From Ruminiclostridium josui JCM 17888 (lineage in GTDB: Bacteria > Bacillota > Clostridia > Acetivibrionales > DSM-1351), in assembly GCF_000526495.1 (NCBI RefSeq), contig NZ_JAGE01000001.1, positions 3,406,001 to 3,470,000 of the forward strand: a stretch of DNA of 64,000 nucleotides, written 5' to 3'. The notes under the pieces are model-generated. The model made no database searches. It was given only the letters and a program-made list of their open reading frames with translations, and was not told where the DNA came from. Shown one piece after another: positions 18,421 to 28,300 of the stretch. The stretch's first letter is position 1. Each line of letters starts with the position of its first letter. Both the position numbers and the translations under genes were made by a program.

Positions 18421-21400
18421 ATGCAGAGTACTGTAAAAAGGTTATTTGTTGTAAAGAAACATCCTTATGACGTTGAAGCACAGGGACTTTTAAAGGATTT
18501 AAGAGAAACGCTGGGAATAAAGGCATTGGATTCTTTAAAGATAATAAACAGGTATGATGTGGAAGGCATTAGCGATTCTGAGTATCAGTTGGCAAGAAAT
18601 ACTATCTTTTCTGAGCCAACAGTTGATTTGGCCTTTGATGAGGAATATGAAATTCCTTCAAATTGCAGAGCTTTTGCAGTTGAGTATCTTCCTGGACAAT
18701 ACGACCAAAGAGCTGATTCTGCTACGCAATGCGTGCAACTTTTGACACAAGGTGACAGACCTGATATAAACACTGCAAGAGTAATTGTCTTAGAAGGCAA
18801 TATTTCAGAAGAAGAATTCAATTCAATAAAAAAATACTATATAAATCCTGTTGAAAGCAGGGAAGCAAATATGGCAAAACCCGAAACTCTTAAATCTCAG
18901 GTTGAGCAGCCAGAAGATGTTGCTACTATAGATGGATTTATATCTATGGATGAAAAGCAACTTTCCGAGCTTTTAAGAGAAATGGGCTTTGCAATGTCTT
19001 TTGACGATATTGTTTTCTGCCAGAGCTACTTTAAGAATACTGAGAAACGTGACCCTTCAGTAACAGAAATGAGAATGATAGACACTTACTGGTCGGATCA
19101 CTGCAGACATACAACTTTTCTTACCTGTATTGACAGTGTAAAGTTTGAAAAAGGCAGATTTACTGAAATTATTGAGGAAACCTACAAAGACTATATGGAA
19201 AAAAGAGAGGATATTTATAAGGAGCGTAATGACAAAGACGTATGCCTTATGGATGTAGCTCTTATGGCAATGAAAACACTTAGAAAACAAGGAAAACTAA
19301 AGGACCTTGACCTTTCAGATGAAATAAATGCTTGTAGTATAGTTGTTAATGCAGATATAAACGGAAAAAATGAAGAGTGGCTTGTAATGTTTAAAAATGA
19401 GACACACAATCATCCTACAGAAATTGAGCCTTTTGGTGGAGCTGCAACATGTCTGGGAGGCGCTATCAGAGACCCATTGTCAGGAAGAGTTTATGTATAC
19501 CAAGCAATGAGAGTAACCGGCAGCGGTGACCCTAGAGCAAAGCTTGAAGATACTATACAAGGAAAGCTTCCACAGAAGAAAATCACAACTGGAGCAGCTG
19601 CAGGATACAGTTCCTACGGTAATCAAATAGGCCTTGCCACCGGACAGGTAGCCGAAATATACGACGAGGGCTATGTTGCAAAGAGAATGGAAATAGGTGC
19701 AGTAATAGGTGCAGCACCAAGAAAAAATGTTGTAAGGATGCAGCCAGAAGCAGGAGATAAGATAATCCTGCTTGGTGGAAGAACGGGTAGAGATGGCTGC
19801 GGAGGAGCAACTGGTTCATCTAAGGCACATACTGAAGAATCTCTCATGACATGTGGTGCTGAGGTTCAGAAGGGTAATCCTCCTACAGAGAGAAAAATAC
19901 AGCGTTTATTTAGAAACCCTGATGTAAGCACATTAATAAAGAGATGCAATGACTTCGGTGCAGGAGGAGTGTCTGTTGCAATTGGAGAATTAGCAGACGG
20001 ACTTGAAATAAATCTTGATGCTGTTCCAAAGAAATACGAAGGATTGGATGGCACAGAGTTGGCAATTTCAGAGTCCCAGGAGCGTATGGCAGTTGTTGTT
20101 GCAGCTTGCGATGTGGAAAAATTTATAAGCCATGCAGCCGAAGAAAATCTTGAAGCAGTTGTTGTTGCGGAAGTAAAAGCGGAACCAAGACTTAAAATGT
20201 CATGGAGAGGAAAGCAAATAGTAGACTTAAGCCGTGAATTCTTGAATTCAAACGGTGCAAAGCAACGAATAGACATAGAGGTTTCAGCACCAAGTGAAAT
20301 AACATATTTTGATGAATGTAATGAAATAAAGATAGACAGTTTAAAAGAATACTGGATTAATAATCTGCAAAATCTTAACAGATGTAGTCAAAAAGGATTG
20401 GTTGAAAGATTTGATTCCACAATAGGTGCAAATACTGTACTTATGCCTTTCGGCGGAAAAACGCAGCTTACTCCTGCAGAAGGTATGGCTGCAAAGCTGC
20501 CACTTATGGAAGGTGATACAACAACCGGAACACTTATGTCCTTTGGATACAATCCTGACATTTCAAAATGGAGTCCTTTCCATGGGGCAGTATATGCTGT
20601 TGTAGAATCAATTGCAAAAATAGTTGCTATGGGCGGTGACTACAGTACAGCAAGACTTACTCTACAAGAATATTTTGAAAAGCCAGGAAAAGATGCAAAG
20701 CGTTGGGGAAAACCATTAAGTGCATTGCTTGGTGCATATTATGCCCAGATGAAACTGGGAACGGCAGCTATTGGTGGAAAGGACAGTATGTCTGGAAGTT
20801 TTATGGATATGGATGTTCCACCCACATTGGTCTCTTTTGCTGTAAATACAGTTAATGTTGAAAATGTAGTTTCAAACGAATTCAAAGCTGCAGGAAGTAA
20901 GGTAGTACTTCTAAAAGTAAAGCTTGACGATAATATGCTTCCTGATTTTGATGAGCTTGACAAAGTTTACAGGCGTGTAAATAAACTTGCCACAGAAAAG
21001 TCCATTTTGTCTGCAAGCTCTGTAAGATCAGGCGGTATTGCAGAAATAATTAGCAAAATGGCATTTGGTAATATGATAGGATTTAAACTTGAAGGAATGA
21101 CAGATGTTTCACTTCTGTTTAAACCCTTCTACGGTTCTATAATACTTGAGATACCTGAAAATATAGAAATAACAAAAGTATTGGAAGGCTTAAGATACAC
21201 TGTATTAGGAAATACTACTGATAATTCGGAACTTAACATAAACAGTACTATACTTAAACTTGATGAACTTGCAGATAAGTGGCAGAAACCTTTAGAAAAG
21301 GTATTCCCTACGAAGGTAACAGAGGAACAGAAAAATGTAGTTGCATATAGCTATGAAGCAAAAGCAAAACTAAAACCTTCTGTAAAGATTGCAAAGCCAA

Positions 21401-22191
21401 GAGTATTTATTCCTGTATTTCCGGGAACAAACTGTGAATACGATACTAAAAAGGTATTTGAAAATGCAGGAGGAATCGTAGAAACACTGGTAATAAAGAA
21501 CATGACTCATAATGACATTGAAGAGTCTATAAAGAGAATGGAAACACTGATAGATAATTCTCAGATAATCATGATTCCCGGAGGTTTCAGTGCTGGTGAC
21601 GAACCAGAAGGATCAGGTAAGTTTATTGCTACAGCTTTCAGAAATCCTGTTATCAGTGAAGCTGTCATGAAACTTCTGAAAAACAGAGATGGATTGGTTT
21701 TAGGTATTTGTAATGGATTCCAGGCACTTATTAAGTTAGGACTCCTTCCATTTGGTGAAATAAGAGAAATTGATGAGACATGTCCTACACTGACCTTTAA
21801 TACAATAGGACGACACCAATCCAGCTTGGTTAAAACAAGAATAGCATCAAACCTTTCCCCATGGCTTAACAAAGTAAAGGTTGGTGATATTCATACAGTA
21901 GCAATATCTCATGGGGAAGGAAGGTTTACTGCAAGCAATGATGTTCTAACTGCACTAGAAGCAAACGGACAAATAGCGACCCAGTATGTTGACCTTAATG
22001 GAAAGCCCACTTATGATATATCATATAATCCTAACGGCTCAATAAATGCCATAGAAGGTATTACAAGCCCCGATGGCAGAGTTTTCGGTAAAATGGGACA
22101 TTCTGAAAGAATAGGAGCAAATCTGTACAAAAATGTACCTGGTGAAAAAGACCAGAAGATTTTCCAGGCCGGAATCGAGTATTTTGGCTAA
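18421..22191 (+). CDS. purL: Phosphoribosylformylglycinamidine synthase, single-chain PurL-PurQ fusion
   Basis: A 1256-residue enzyme of purine synthesis that converts FGAR, glutamine and ATP to FGAM. The long single chain joins a short N-terminal PurS-like part, two AIRS-type ATP-binding halves (about 160-970; HNHPTEIEPFGGAATCLGG near 330) and a C-terminal class I glutamine amidotransferase with the nucleophile C1097 in GICNGFQAL and SHGEGRF near 1165. This fused form is seen in many clostridia, whereas Bacillus uses three polypeptides. AGGAGG precedes the ATG. No other pur gene lies in the window and no purine riboswitch was seen upstream. Confidence 0.95.
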   Translation: MQSTVKRLFVVKKHPYDVEAQGLLKDLRETLGIKALDSLKIINRYDVEGISDSEYQLARNTIFSEPTVDLAFDEEYEIPSNCRAFAVEYLPGQYDQRADSATQCVQLLTQGDRPDINTARVIVLEGNISEEEFNSIKKYYINPVESREANMAKPETLKSQVEQPEDVATIDGFISMDEKQLSELLREMGFAMSFDDIVFCQSYFKNTEKRDPSVTEMRMIDTYWSDHCRHTTFLTCIDSVKFEKGRFTEIIEETYKDYMEKREDIYKERNDKDVCLMDVALMAMKTLRKQGKLKDLDLSDEINACSIVVNADINGKNEEWLVMFKNETHNHPTEIEPFGGAATCLGGAIRDPLSGRVYVYQAMRVTGSGDPRAKLEDTIQGKLPQKKITTGAAAGYSSYGNQIGLATGQVAEIYDEGYVAKRMEIGAVIGAAPRKNVVRMQPEAGDKIILLGGRTGRDGCGGATGSSKAHTEESLMTCGAEVQKGNPPTERKIQRLFRNPDVSTLIKRCNDFGAGGVSVAIGELADGLEINLDAVPKKYEGLDGTELAISESQERMAVVVAACDVEKFISHAAEENLEAVVVAEVKAEPRLKMSWRGKQIVDLSREFLNSNGAKQRIDIEVSAPSEITYFDECNEIKIDSLKEYWINNLQNLNRCSQKGLVERFDSTIGANTVLMPFGGKTQLTPAEGMAAKLPLMEGDTTTGTLMSFGYNPDISKWSPFHGAVYAVVESIAKIVAMGGDYSTARLTLQEYFEKPGKDAKRWGKPLSALLGAYYAQMKLGTAAIGGKDSMSGSFMDMDVPPTLVSFAVNTVNVENVVSNEFKAAGSKVVLLKVKLDDNMLPDFDELDKVYRRVNKLATEKSILSASSVRSGGIAEIISKMAFGNMIGFKLEGMTDVSLLFKPFYGSIILEIPENIEITKVLEGLRYTVLGNTTDNSELNINSTILKLDELADKWQKPLEKVFPTKVTEEQKNVVAYSYEAKAKLKPSVKIAKPRVFIPVFPGTNCEYDTKKVFENAGGIVETLVIKNMTHNDIEESIKRMETLIDNSQIIMIPGGFSAGDEPEGSGKFIATAFRNPVISEAVMKLLKNRDGLVLGICNGFQALIKLGLLPFGEIREIDETCPTLTFNTIGRHQSSLVKTRIASNLSPWLNKVKVGDIHTVAISHGEGRFTASNDVLTALEANGQIATQYVDLNGKPTYDISYNPNGSINAIEGITSPDGRVFGKMGHSERIGANLYKNVPGEKDQKIFQAGIEYFG

Positions 22192-22295
22192 TAGTTGAAT
22201 ACTTTTGTCTGGTACAAAATAATGGCAAAACTGATGACAGTCCAAAGAAAACATGTTATCATGAAAAAAAGGGTTATATTCGGAGGTGGCAATTT

Positions 22296-23096
22296 ATGAA
22301 GATTTCGTTTTCCACATTGGGCTGTCCAGGATGGAGTTGGGAGGATATGCTTTCAACTGCAAAAGATATAGGTTTTGACGGTATTGAAGTAAGGGGTATC
22401 GGCAATGAACTGTATGTACCTAAAGTAAAACATTTTTCAAAGGATAATATAGAACTTACAAAAAAGAAATTGTCAAAAATAGGTCTAGAAATACCTTGTT
22501 TGACTTCAGCGTGTTTTTTATTTGACAAGGCTAACATAGATAAACATATAAAAGAAGGTATTGATTATATTGATTTAGCCCAAAAACTGGGTACTCCATA
22601 TGTAAGGGTTTTAGGAGATGCTCAGCCGCAGCCTTCTGAAATAGACATTGATTTTGTTGCAGAAAACCTTAAAAATCTTGCAACTGAGGCAAAGAGCAAA
22701 GGCGTAAAACTATTAGTGGAAACCAACGGAGTATTTGCCGATTCAAAGGTTATGAAAGCACTGCTTGATAAAGTCAACTCTGACAGTGTTGGAGTACTTT
22801 GGGATATACATCATCCTATTAGGTTTTTTAATGAGCAGTTAGAATACACATACGGTAATTTGAAGGAGTATATATGTTTTATACACATCAAGGATTCAAT
22901 AGTCGTTGATGGTACTGTTAAATACAAGATGACCGGTTATGGTGATATTCCTGTGAAGGCCGCTGTTGAACTACTCAAAGAAAACGGCTATGACGGGTAT
23001 GTCTCTCTTGAATGGGTAAAAAGATGGTGCCTTGATTTAGAGGAACCGGGAATAGTATTTGCTCACTTTGCAGGGTACATGAAAAGCATTATATAG
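22296..23096 (+). CDS. Sugar phosphate isomerase/epimerase family (xylose isomerase-like TIM barrel)
   Basis: A 266-residue TIM-barrel protein of the AP endonuclease 2 / xylose isomerase-like superfamily. Putative metal ligands are visible in LLVETNG, LWDIHHP, FIHIKDS and VSLEW, in the expected order. Members isomerise or epimerise sugars and inositol derivatives; the substrate here is not predictable. GGAGGTGG lies before the ATG. It starts 104 bases after purL without a clear terminator between, so read-through from purL is possible. A strong terminator follows. Confidence 0.78.
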   Translation: MKISFSTLGCPGWSWEDMLSTAKDIGFDGIEVRGIGNELYVPKVKHFSKDNIELTKKKLSKIGLEIPCLTSACFLFDKANIDKHIKEGIDYIDLAQKLGTPYVRVLGDAQPQPSEIDIDFVAENLKNLATEAKSKGVKLLVETNGVFADSKVMKALLDKVNSDSVGVLWDIHHPIRFFNEQLEYTYGNLKEYICFIHIKDSIVVDGTVKYKMTGYGDIPVKAAVELLKENGYDGYVSLEWVKRWCLDLEEPGIVFAHFAGYMKSII

Positions 23097-23122
23097 CATT
23101 ATATAAAATTGCAACAAAAATA

Positions 23123-23155
23123 AGCCTGCCGATATTTTTCGGCAGGCTATAATTT
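23123..23155 (+). terminator. Intrinsic terminator after the isomerase-like gene
   Basis: AGCCTGCCGA (23123-23132) and TCGGCAGGCT (23139-23148) form a perfect 10-bp stem followed by a T-rich tract. It isolates the downstream polyketide operon from purL. The rest of the spacer up to 23370 shows no gene. Confidence 0.85.
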
Positions 23156-23375
23156 TGCTCATTTGATTCTTCTCAAGGGTACCTTTTTGTACAAGGACAA
23201 TTAGACAAACATTTTCTATACTACTCACATTTGAACTCCCAAGGGTTCTGAATTTCAGTATTGTTATCAATCGATAGCTACGAAAAAGTAGAGTTAAAAG
23301 AACTTCTGTTTGAAATATAAAACGTAAAATATCAAAAAGTGTAAAAATAAGACAATATAAGTAGAATAAAGAATG

Positions 23376-23404
23376 TTTACAATAAAGAGGTAATAGTGTA
23401 TAAT
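23376..23404 (+). promoter_or_regulatory. Promoter of the thioesterase-radical SAM-PKS operon
   Basis: TTTACA (23376-23381), 17 bases, TATAAT (23399-23404). It lies 59 bases before the thioesterase start. No terminator was seen between here and the end of the polyketide synthase gene. Confidence 0.72.
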
Positions 23405-23463
23405 TATGAAAACATTTGAAGCAAATCTTTGTTTCAGGGGTAAATATTCTTATGGAGGATAAT

Positions 23464-23886
23464 ATGGATATAATTAGCATACCTTTTAATAAACATATAA
23501 GAATAAGAACTTCTGAAAAAGAAGGGTGTTTATTAGAAATAGCTGATGAATCCATATATCTGAATCACATTGGAACTGTCCATGCCAGTGCCCAGTTTGC
23601 TCTTGCGGAGGCAACAAGCGGACAGTATCTTCAAAAAATACTGAAGGAGTATGAGGAAAATAAAGTTATTCCTGTAGTTCGCTCAGTGGAAACCAAGTAC
23701 AGAAAGCCAGCAAAAGGTGTGGTATATTCAAGTGCAAATGTCAATGAGGATGAACTGGAAAAAGCCAAGAAAAATCTGAAAACCAAAGGCCGCACAATGC
23801 TGGAAATTTTAGTTCAGTTGCATGACGAGAATAATAACATGACAATGGTATCGAAATTTACCTGGTATATAGAGGTAGTGGAATAG
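23464..23886 (+). CDS. Hotdog-fold thioesterase-like protein (DUF4442/PaaI type)
   Basis: A 140-residue single-domain protein. The segment NHIGTVHASAQFALAEATSG (about residues 35-54) matches the central helix and active-site turn of hotdog acyl-thioesterases of the DUF4442 group. The start at 23464 was chosen because GGAGG lies 5 bases upstream; two earlier in-frame ATGs have no ribosome site. It is the first gene of a probable operon with the radical SAM and polyketide synthase genes, so it could release or edit acyl thioesters in that pathway, or supply free fatty acid to the FAAL domain. The link to the pathway is inference. Confidence 0.7.
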   Translation: MDIISIPFNKHIRIRTSEKEGCLLEIADESIYLNHIGTVHASAQFALAEATSGQYLQKILKEYEENKVIPVVRSVETKYRKPAKGVVYSSANVNEDELEKAKKNLKTKGRTMLEILVQLHDENNNMTMVSKFTWYIEVVE

Positions 23887-23981
23887 CACGCAGTATCATA
23901 ATTAAATATTTACATAAAACAACTGTGCCCGGTAAAGGAGTAATACCAAAAGAATCAATCACCAAAAAGGAGTGTAGAAAA

Positions 23982-25337
23982 ATGAAAATTCTTTTGATTC
24001 AACCTAAAGTCCACAAGCTTATTAAAGGAATTGGAACACGATTCAAACTGCCCCCTTGGTCGCTTTGTGCAGTTGCAGCTCTTATTCCCAAAGAGCATGA
24101 AGTATCTATTGTAGACGAGCTTTTTGATGACATAGATTTTGACGAAAAAGTCGATTTAGTTGGTATTACAGGAACTACCTCAGCGATAAAGAGAGGATAT
24201 GAAGTAGCAGATGAATTCCGCAAAAGAGGTGTTATGGTAGTAATGGGTGGAATTCATGTATCTGCAATGCCAGAAGAGGCGCTGGAGCATTGTGATGCTG
24301 TTTCCATAGGAGAAGCCGAATTGACCTGGGGGGATATTGTAAAGGATGCAGAACAGGGAAAGCTTAAGAAAATATATAAGGCGGATAAATTCTTTGATAT
24401 GAAGGGATTGCCAAGACCTAGGTTCGATCTTATCAAGCATCCTGAAAGATACACTGTTTATCAGTATGTTCAGACAACACGAGGATGTCCTTTCAACTGC
24501 GAGTTCTGCTCAGCGTCTAAATTTTGGGGAAACAAATATCGTTACCGTCCAATTGATGAAGTCATAGAGGAAGTTAAGACTCTTGACAGATCCAAGCCGA
24601 TTTTTATAGTAGATGATCATATTGGTGCAAATCCAAAGTATGCTCAAGAGTTGTTTGAAAAACTTGCTGCTCTCAAGATAAAGTGGGCAAGCCAAACCGG
24701 AGTAAAAACTGCAAGCAGAGAAGGATTCTTGGAGCTTGCTTCCAAAAGCGGCTGTATACTGCTTTTCATAGGATTTGAATCGATTAATGAAGATAGTTTG
24801 AAAAAATCCAACAAAACCCAGAACAAGCCAGAAGAATACAGGGCGCTTATTAAAAGAGCACATAAAAACGGGATTCTTATTCAGGGTGCATTTGTTATAG
24901 GACTGGATAATGACGGCCCGGATACATTTAAAAGGATGCATAAGTTCATTAATAAAATGAAATTTGATAGTATACAGTTCAATATTCCTTACCCATATGC
25001 AGGAACGCAGCTAAGAGAGCGATGGATAAAAGAGGACAGGATAACCTCTCATGACTACGATAACTACATATTGGATGGTGTAAACTTCATACCTCTGAAA
25101 ATGACACAGGATGAATTATACAAAGGATATCGCTGGCTATATGCAAAAAATGTATCTGTGTGGGCCCTGTTTAAAAGGTGTTTCAGAAAAGTACTTATGG
25201 GCCAATTTTTCAACAGCATTTTTGTTTTAAAAATTAATCTTGGTACAAGGCGTGGATATAAAATAATGAAAGAATACAGCAAAAAGTATAATCCAATCCG
25301 TTATCCAAATGAAATGAAAACCCGGGAAACGGTATAG
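23982..25337 (+). CDS. B12-binding-domain radical SAM protein (DUF4070 type) in the PKS operon
   Basis: A 451-residue protein. The N-terminal Rossmann-like domain (about 1-135) resembles cobalamin-binding domains, but no DxHxxG base-off histidine motif is evident. The radical SAM core has C169-PFN-C173-EF-C176 in the TTRGCPF context. The C-terminal 130 residues resemble DUF4070. The start at 23982 has AAGGAG 9 bases upstream. It ends 44 bases before the polyketide synthase, so it probably tailors the polyketide or its acyl starter, for example by methylation or rearrangement; the reaction cannot be told from sequence. Confidence 0.8.
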   Translation: MKILLIQPKVHKLIKGIGTRFKLPPWSLCAVAALIPKEHEVSIVDELFDDIDFDEKVDLVGITGTTSAIKRGYEVADEFRKRGVMVVMGGIHVSAMPEEALEHCDAVSIGEAELTWGDIVKDAEQGKLKKIYKADKFFDMKGLPRPRFDLIKHPERYTVYQYVQTTRGCPFNCEFCSASKFWGNKYRYRPIDEVIEEVKTLDRSKPIFIVDDHIGANPKYAQELFEKLAALKIKWASQTGVKTASREGFLELASKSGCILLFIGFESINEDSLKKSNKTQNKPEEYRALIKRAHKNGILIQGAFVIGLDNDGPDTFKRMHKFINKMKFDSIQFNIPYPYAGTQLRERWIKEDRITSHDYDNYILDGVNFIPLKMTQDELYKGYRWLYAKNVSVWALFKRCFRKVLMGQFFNSIFVLKINLGTRRGYKIMKEYSKKYNPIRYPNEMKTRETV

Positions 25338-25381
25338 GTCCTTCAGCATTATTAAAGGACTGACAATTAGGATTCTGACTT

Positions 25382-28300
25382 ATGTGGGGGGTTATTAAAC
25401 ATATGGATACGCGCAGGAATCTTGCATATATGCTGGAAATCTTAAAGGATGAGGAAAACAAAGGTGTTACACATATATACGGCGATGATAACGAAATATT
25501 TATTTCTTACAAGGAACTATATAAAAAGGCTCTGAACATTCTATATAACTTACAGAAAAAAGGGATAAAAAAAGGTGATGAACTGATTTTTCAGATAAAC
25601 GACAATATTACATATTTAAATGTTTTTTGGGGATGTATTTTAGGGGGAATAATCCCCATTCCTGTATCTGTAGGAAATAATCATGAGCACAGGACAAAAT
25701 TGTTCAAAATATGGAACATTCTCAATAATCCTTACATTATATCAGATAACAAGGTTTTTTCCACTCTTAAGCAATTTGCTGAAAGTACAGGAAGAGATAA
25801 TGATTTTGAAATAATGGAGAACAAGAGCATAAATATAGAGCAGATCCACCAGGAAGAAGGAGAGGGAAGGGTTTATCATTCTAATGCCAATGAAATAGCA
25901 TTTATACAATTTTCTTCCGGCTCTACGGGTGATCCAAAAGGTGTTGTCTTAACACATGAAAATCTTTTAACAAATATTGATGGTATGATTTTTTCTGCAG
26001 GAGTAACAAAAAAGGATTCATTTTTGACGTGGATGCCTCTGACTCACGACATGGGCATGATTGGATTTCACCTGTGGCCCCTTTGTGTGGGAATAAATCA
26101 TTTCATAATACCTATTTCCGTTTTTATCAGACGTCCATCTCTATGGATGAAAAAAGTACATGAACATAAGGCTAACATCATTTCTTCACCTAATTTCGGA
26201 TATGGATTTTTCTTGAATTCCTTTAAGGAAGAAAATGCAAAGGACTGGGATTTATCACATGTTCGGATTCTATTCAACGGGGCAGAGCCAATTTCAATAG
26301 ATTTATGTGAGAGATTTTTAAGTACATTAGGAAAATATGGACTAAAGCATGAAGCAATGCTAACTGTTTATGGGTTAGCAGAGGCTAGTCTTGGTGTGGC
26401 TTTTCCTCCCTATGGCAAGGATTATCAAAAAATAATTGTTGACAGACATTCCTTAGGTATAGGAGAAAAAGTTAGAAAACTAGATGATAAATCTGATAAG
26501 GATGCCGTAGAACTGGCTATAGAGGGATACAGTATTAAGCATTGCTTTATTCGAATCTGTGACGATCAGAATAAACAGCTAGAGCCAATGACAGTGGGTA
26601 ATGTACATATAAGCGGGAAAAATGTTACCGGTGGTTATTATAATAACCAAAAAGCAACCAATTCTCTTATTACAGAAGACGGTTGGGTGAATACCGGTGA
26701 TTTGGGCTTTATGGATGAACGTGGACAGCTTGTAATTACAGGAAGGGCAAAAGATATTATTTTTATTAGAGGGCAGAACTATTATCCTCACGATATCGAG
26801 AGAATCGCCATGATGGTTCCAGGAGTTGATATTGGGAAGGTAGCTGCATGTGGAGTTTATGATAATAACAGCAACAGTGAAGAAATACTAATATGTATTT
26901 GGTATAAAAAGAAAATTGAGGACTTTGCAGTTATTGCTAAGCAGGTTAAAAGAATCGTTAATGAAAAAATAGGCCTTGTTGTAAAGTATGTTGTTCCTGT
27001 ACGAGAGATTCCAAAAACGACAAGCGGTAAGTTTCAAAGGTATAAGCTGGCTGAGCAGTTTAAAGAAGGTGCATTTACAGAGAATATAAATCTGATTGAA
27101 AATATTATTGCAGGAAATAGCTCCAAACCTGAAAATGATATTTCAGTCAAAAGCCCTGAAAGTATACAAGATTGGCTAGTCAATAGAATAGCGGAAGAGA
27201 GGAATCTGGATAAAAAGCGAATTGGATTGGATGACCCATTTTCGAGTTTTGAATTGGACTCCATCAATATAGTGAAGATAGCTTCAGATTTATCTGAGTG
27301 GCTGGGAAAGGAAATAACACCGACTTTAATATATGATTATGGAAACATAAAAAGTTTGTCTATTCATTTGGTCCAAGATAATTCGGAGGTAGAAAAGGAT
27401 GAACCACGTATAGCTGACAGCCTCCTGGTAAGAAGGCAGGATATTGCAATTGTGGGGATGGGATGTCGTTTTCCTGGAGCGTCCAGCCCTGGTGAATTCT
27501 GGAATATGCTTGTAAACGGTACTGATGCTATAACCGAAGTGCCAAGCCAAAGAGTTATAGAGTATACCCATGGAACTTCTTCGTTAAGTTTACCTAAATG
27601 GGGAGGTTTTATCGAAAACATTGATATGTTTGATCCACTTTTTTTCGGGATTTCACCAAGGGAAGCAGAAAGTATGGATCCCCAGCAAAGGATTCTTCTG
27701 GAGGTATGTTGGGAAGCATTTGAACATGCAGGGATAAATATTAAGAATTTGAAAGATGATTGTACAGGGGTTTTCATTGGTATATCCAATTCTGAATATG
27801 CTGAGATTCAGGAGAAATCAGTGGAAAGCCTGAACGCTTATTATGGGACAGGAAATGCATTCTCTGTGGCTGCAAACAGAATATCATATATGTTTAATTT
27901 TACTGGACCGAGTCTTGCTATTGATACGGCATGTTCATCTTCTCTTGTGGCAGTTCATTATGCCTGCAGGAGCCTGCGGGATGGTGAATGTGATGTAGCT
28001 GTTGCAGGGGGGGTAAACCTGATTCTGACGGATGCCGTCAATATTGCTTTTCAGCAGGCGGGAATGTTATCTGAGGATGGAAGATGCAAAACCTTTGATA
28101 AAAGTGCAAACGGGTATGTTAGGGGAGAAGGCTGTGGCGTAGTTATATTGAAGCCTTTGGAAAAGGCTGTAAAAGATAATGATACAATATATGCTGTTAT
28201 AAAAGGGACAGCAATTAACCACAATGGTAAAAGCAGCGGACTTACCGTTCCTAATGGTCCGGTTCAGCAAAAGGTTATTAGAAAGGCGTTGGATAATGCA

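Noticed and set aside
23037..23555. A 172-codon minus-strand open frame across the spacer before the PKS operon
   Set aside because: It runs through a terminator and a good plus-strand promoter, is of low complexity and overlaps the well-supported thioesterase and isomerase genes.
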